Below are positions 62,245-64,000 of a DNA stretch of 64,000 bases, piece by piece (position 1 is the first letter of the stretch; every line of letters starts with the position of its first letter). The DNA is taken from NCBI RefSeq assembly GCF_010015445.1, contig NC_053114.1, forward strand, positions 28,727,579 through 28,791,578. Direction: 5' to 3'. The translations under genes were made by a program, and so were the position numbers. This DNA comes from Perca fluviatilis. Its lineage: Eukaryota; Chordata; Actinopteri; Perciformes; Percidae. The notes beneath the pieces were generated by a model. The model did not search any database. It worked only from the letters and a program-made list of their open reading frames with translations, and was not told where the DNA came from.

Positions 62245-64000
62245 CACCCAGCTGGCTTCTGGCGAGATCACAGCTAAAGAGATCCAGAGCGGAGCTGGTT
62301 AGACTAACACTAATGGAGATGAGCTGCCTGGTTAGCTCAATGGAAAATTGAGCAGAGTTGATGCTTATTTCATCACAGCAGTAGTCCTTACCTTCGGAAA
62401 TAAAGAGTCAACTTACACTGATTTTAAATCTTTCTGAAACGAAGAAATAAGTATATTGTGGCATTTTGTGAAGGAGCTTGTTGACTCACTACAGAGAATG
62501 CTTTATAATCTGAAGTGTTATAGTGTATGAAACCGAATGTGATGGATGATTTTTCTTTAAGTAGCATGCAGAAAGGATACATTTGTAAGGGCATGCTGTG
62601 CTCAATCTGAGCTCTTTCACTGACAACAAGCTCTTCTCACTTGGCTCCTTAGAGGCAAGTGCATTAAATCATGTCACCACTCGGTCCGGTGAAATCTGGG
62701 CCACACCTGAGTGCATATGTCCTGCCCGGCAGCACTGTAGCGTAGTAAAAACTACAGAGGATCACTGGCAAGCAGGAGGAGGTCCTATGCTTTTATTCCT
62801 GCGCCTGACATTCTGTGACATTTAAGAAGTCGTTAAAGGTGTGAGCATGTGAAGTGGGAGAGCGTAGCTCCTCAGGCAGAGAAAGACCCTCAGCGCTGTC
62901 ACAAAATAAAACCTTGTTGGATGAACTGATTATGTTGTCAGAAAAACCATAGCATTACATTACACTTTCCTGGAAAGATGTATTTACTGTGTTTACAAAT
63001 CATGTACGGTGGTGTGCGCTATAAAGACGCCTGTGGCATTGTAGTATTATAATTCATCCTTGTGGCCCATGTAGATGGGAGAATGCACTGCAACTGGAGT
63101 GCAGTCCATGTCTGGCCTGGACTGGTCATGTTTCCTTGTGGTCAGTGTTGGCTGTGACACAAACACACAGGGTCCACAGAAGATAAGAGACTCCTCTTTT
63201 ATGAGCCTCTTCCTCTCCACCAACAAACTATTAAGTGTGGCCAGATCTGGCTCCTGATGGTGCTGCTGACAGTTAATGTCCTGCTATTTGTCCATCTCTG
63301 GCATCCGTCTCCATAAAGGCCTTGCTGTGAAATACCCCGCTGACCTACATCGTTAGGGGCCGACCCTGTCTTTAAAGCTGTAAATGTTTGTTTAGGGGCA
63401 GTCCCCTGTTCTGAAGTAGCTATTAGCCTTTGGTACAGAGAGAGGAGCCCTCAGGTTCAAAGCCCTTCCTCCACTGACAGGATGTCAGCTCTAATACTAA
63501 CAGAAAACACAGACTGAGAAATGCAGAGGCAGGACAGTGATTACAAAGCCTCTCTGCTCTGGGCCCTGTACTGCTTCTCTGGAAGGGGGAAAAAAAAACA
63601 CTATACCCTTCTCAACCCAATGACTTGACGACTAGATGTGTACCTGTAGTGGGGAAGTGGAAAGTATTCCTACACTAGTAAATGTAGGTTTACATAGTTT
63701 ACCCAGGCAGTACACCAGAAGACACAAACCCTTAGCAGGTCTTGTGTGTGTGATGGGTGAGCTGTTACATATTTATAATAATCTCTACAGTCCACACATG
63801 TGACATGTGTTCTCCCAACAATACCACAATTGTTGTGTCCCTGTGTGAATCCATGGCCAACTCTTAACATTGTGTTAAATAAAAGCAAACTATAATGCTG
63901 ATAAATTGTTGTGGATGTCAATTATGTGAGCATGCCATCAAACAAGGTTTACTTTTTGTCGTTAGTTATAAAAGGTTAACTACTACCAATTTAAGGGTAA
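62244..64000. promoter_or_regulatory. unique DNA with candidate conserved block 63.25-63.6 kb
   Basis: The 63,250-63,600 stretch is GC-balanced and repeat-free with no useful frame. An 8-bp-arm inverted repeat ACACATGT / ACATGTGT lies near 63,793-63,809. No gene is recognised to the window end. Confidence 0.3.

Overview
The window looks like non-coding DNA from a ray-finned fish nuclear genome, most likely a spiny-rayed (percomorph) teleost. The signs are abundant (CA)n and (CT)n microsatellites, a tRNA-derived SINE, a fish-type L2-like LINE fragment, and many short inverted-repeat DNA transposons. Several of these resemble repeats I recall from percomorph genomes; the species is not identifiable by eye. 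There are no bacterial-style operons. I found no complete protein gene, rRNA or stand-alone tRNA, and nearly all open frames are chance frames through simple repeats or unique DNA. The best reading is a large intron or gene desert.

Layout. 1-10.4 kb: unique DNA with a homeodomain-site-rich candidate enhancer near 1.9 kb, long (CA)/(TG) arrays at 6.8 and 7.7 kb, and a near-perfect 21-bp hairpin at 8.4 kb. 10.4-14.5 kb: three small transposons: a piggyBac-like MITE, a 194-bp insertion with a perfect 12-bp target duplication, and a hAT-like element with an 8-bp duplication. 16.2-17.3 kb: two overlapping reverse-strand open frames that look like a frameshifted membrane protein, with another minus-strand frame and an IRF-type motif just upstream. 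19.8-26 kb: microsatellites, a SINE at 20.75 kb and conserved-looking unique blocks. 26.7-39 kb: three TTAA-flanked elements whose ends begin AGG (Kolobok/T2-like). One carries a deleted LINE; another carries internal tandem repeats and a nested second transposon. A probable base-calling or assembly defect lies at 35.2 kb. 46-47.8 kb: a perfect-ended TTAA element and two more repeat-like insertions. 48-64 kb: AT-rich unique DNA with conserved-looking blocks, a possible exon at 57.26 kb and several long microsatellites.

No pathway can be read here. Any function is probably regulatory: blocks rich in ATTA, GATA, TGACAG, DR1 or CRE-type motifs separated by transposon-rich DNA. Conservation could not be tested without alignment, so all enhancer calls are inference. 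The most unusual items are the reverse-strand membrane-like frames at 16.3-16.9 kb, the splice-bounded open frame at 57.26-57.37 kb, the 8.4-kb hairpin, and the group of four TTAA/AGG elements, one with a nested insertion.
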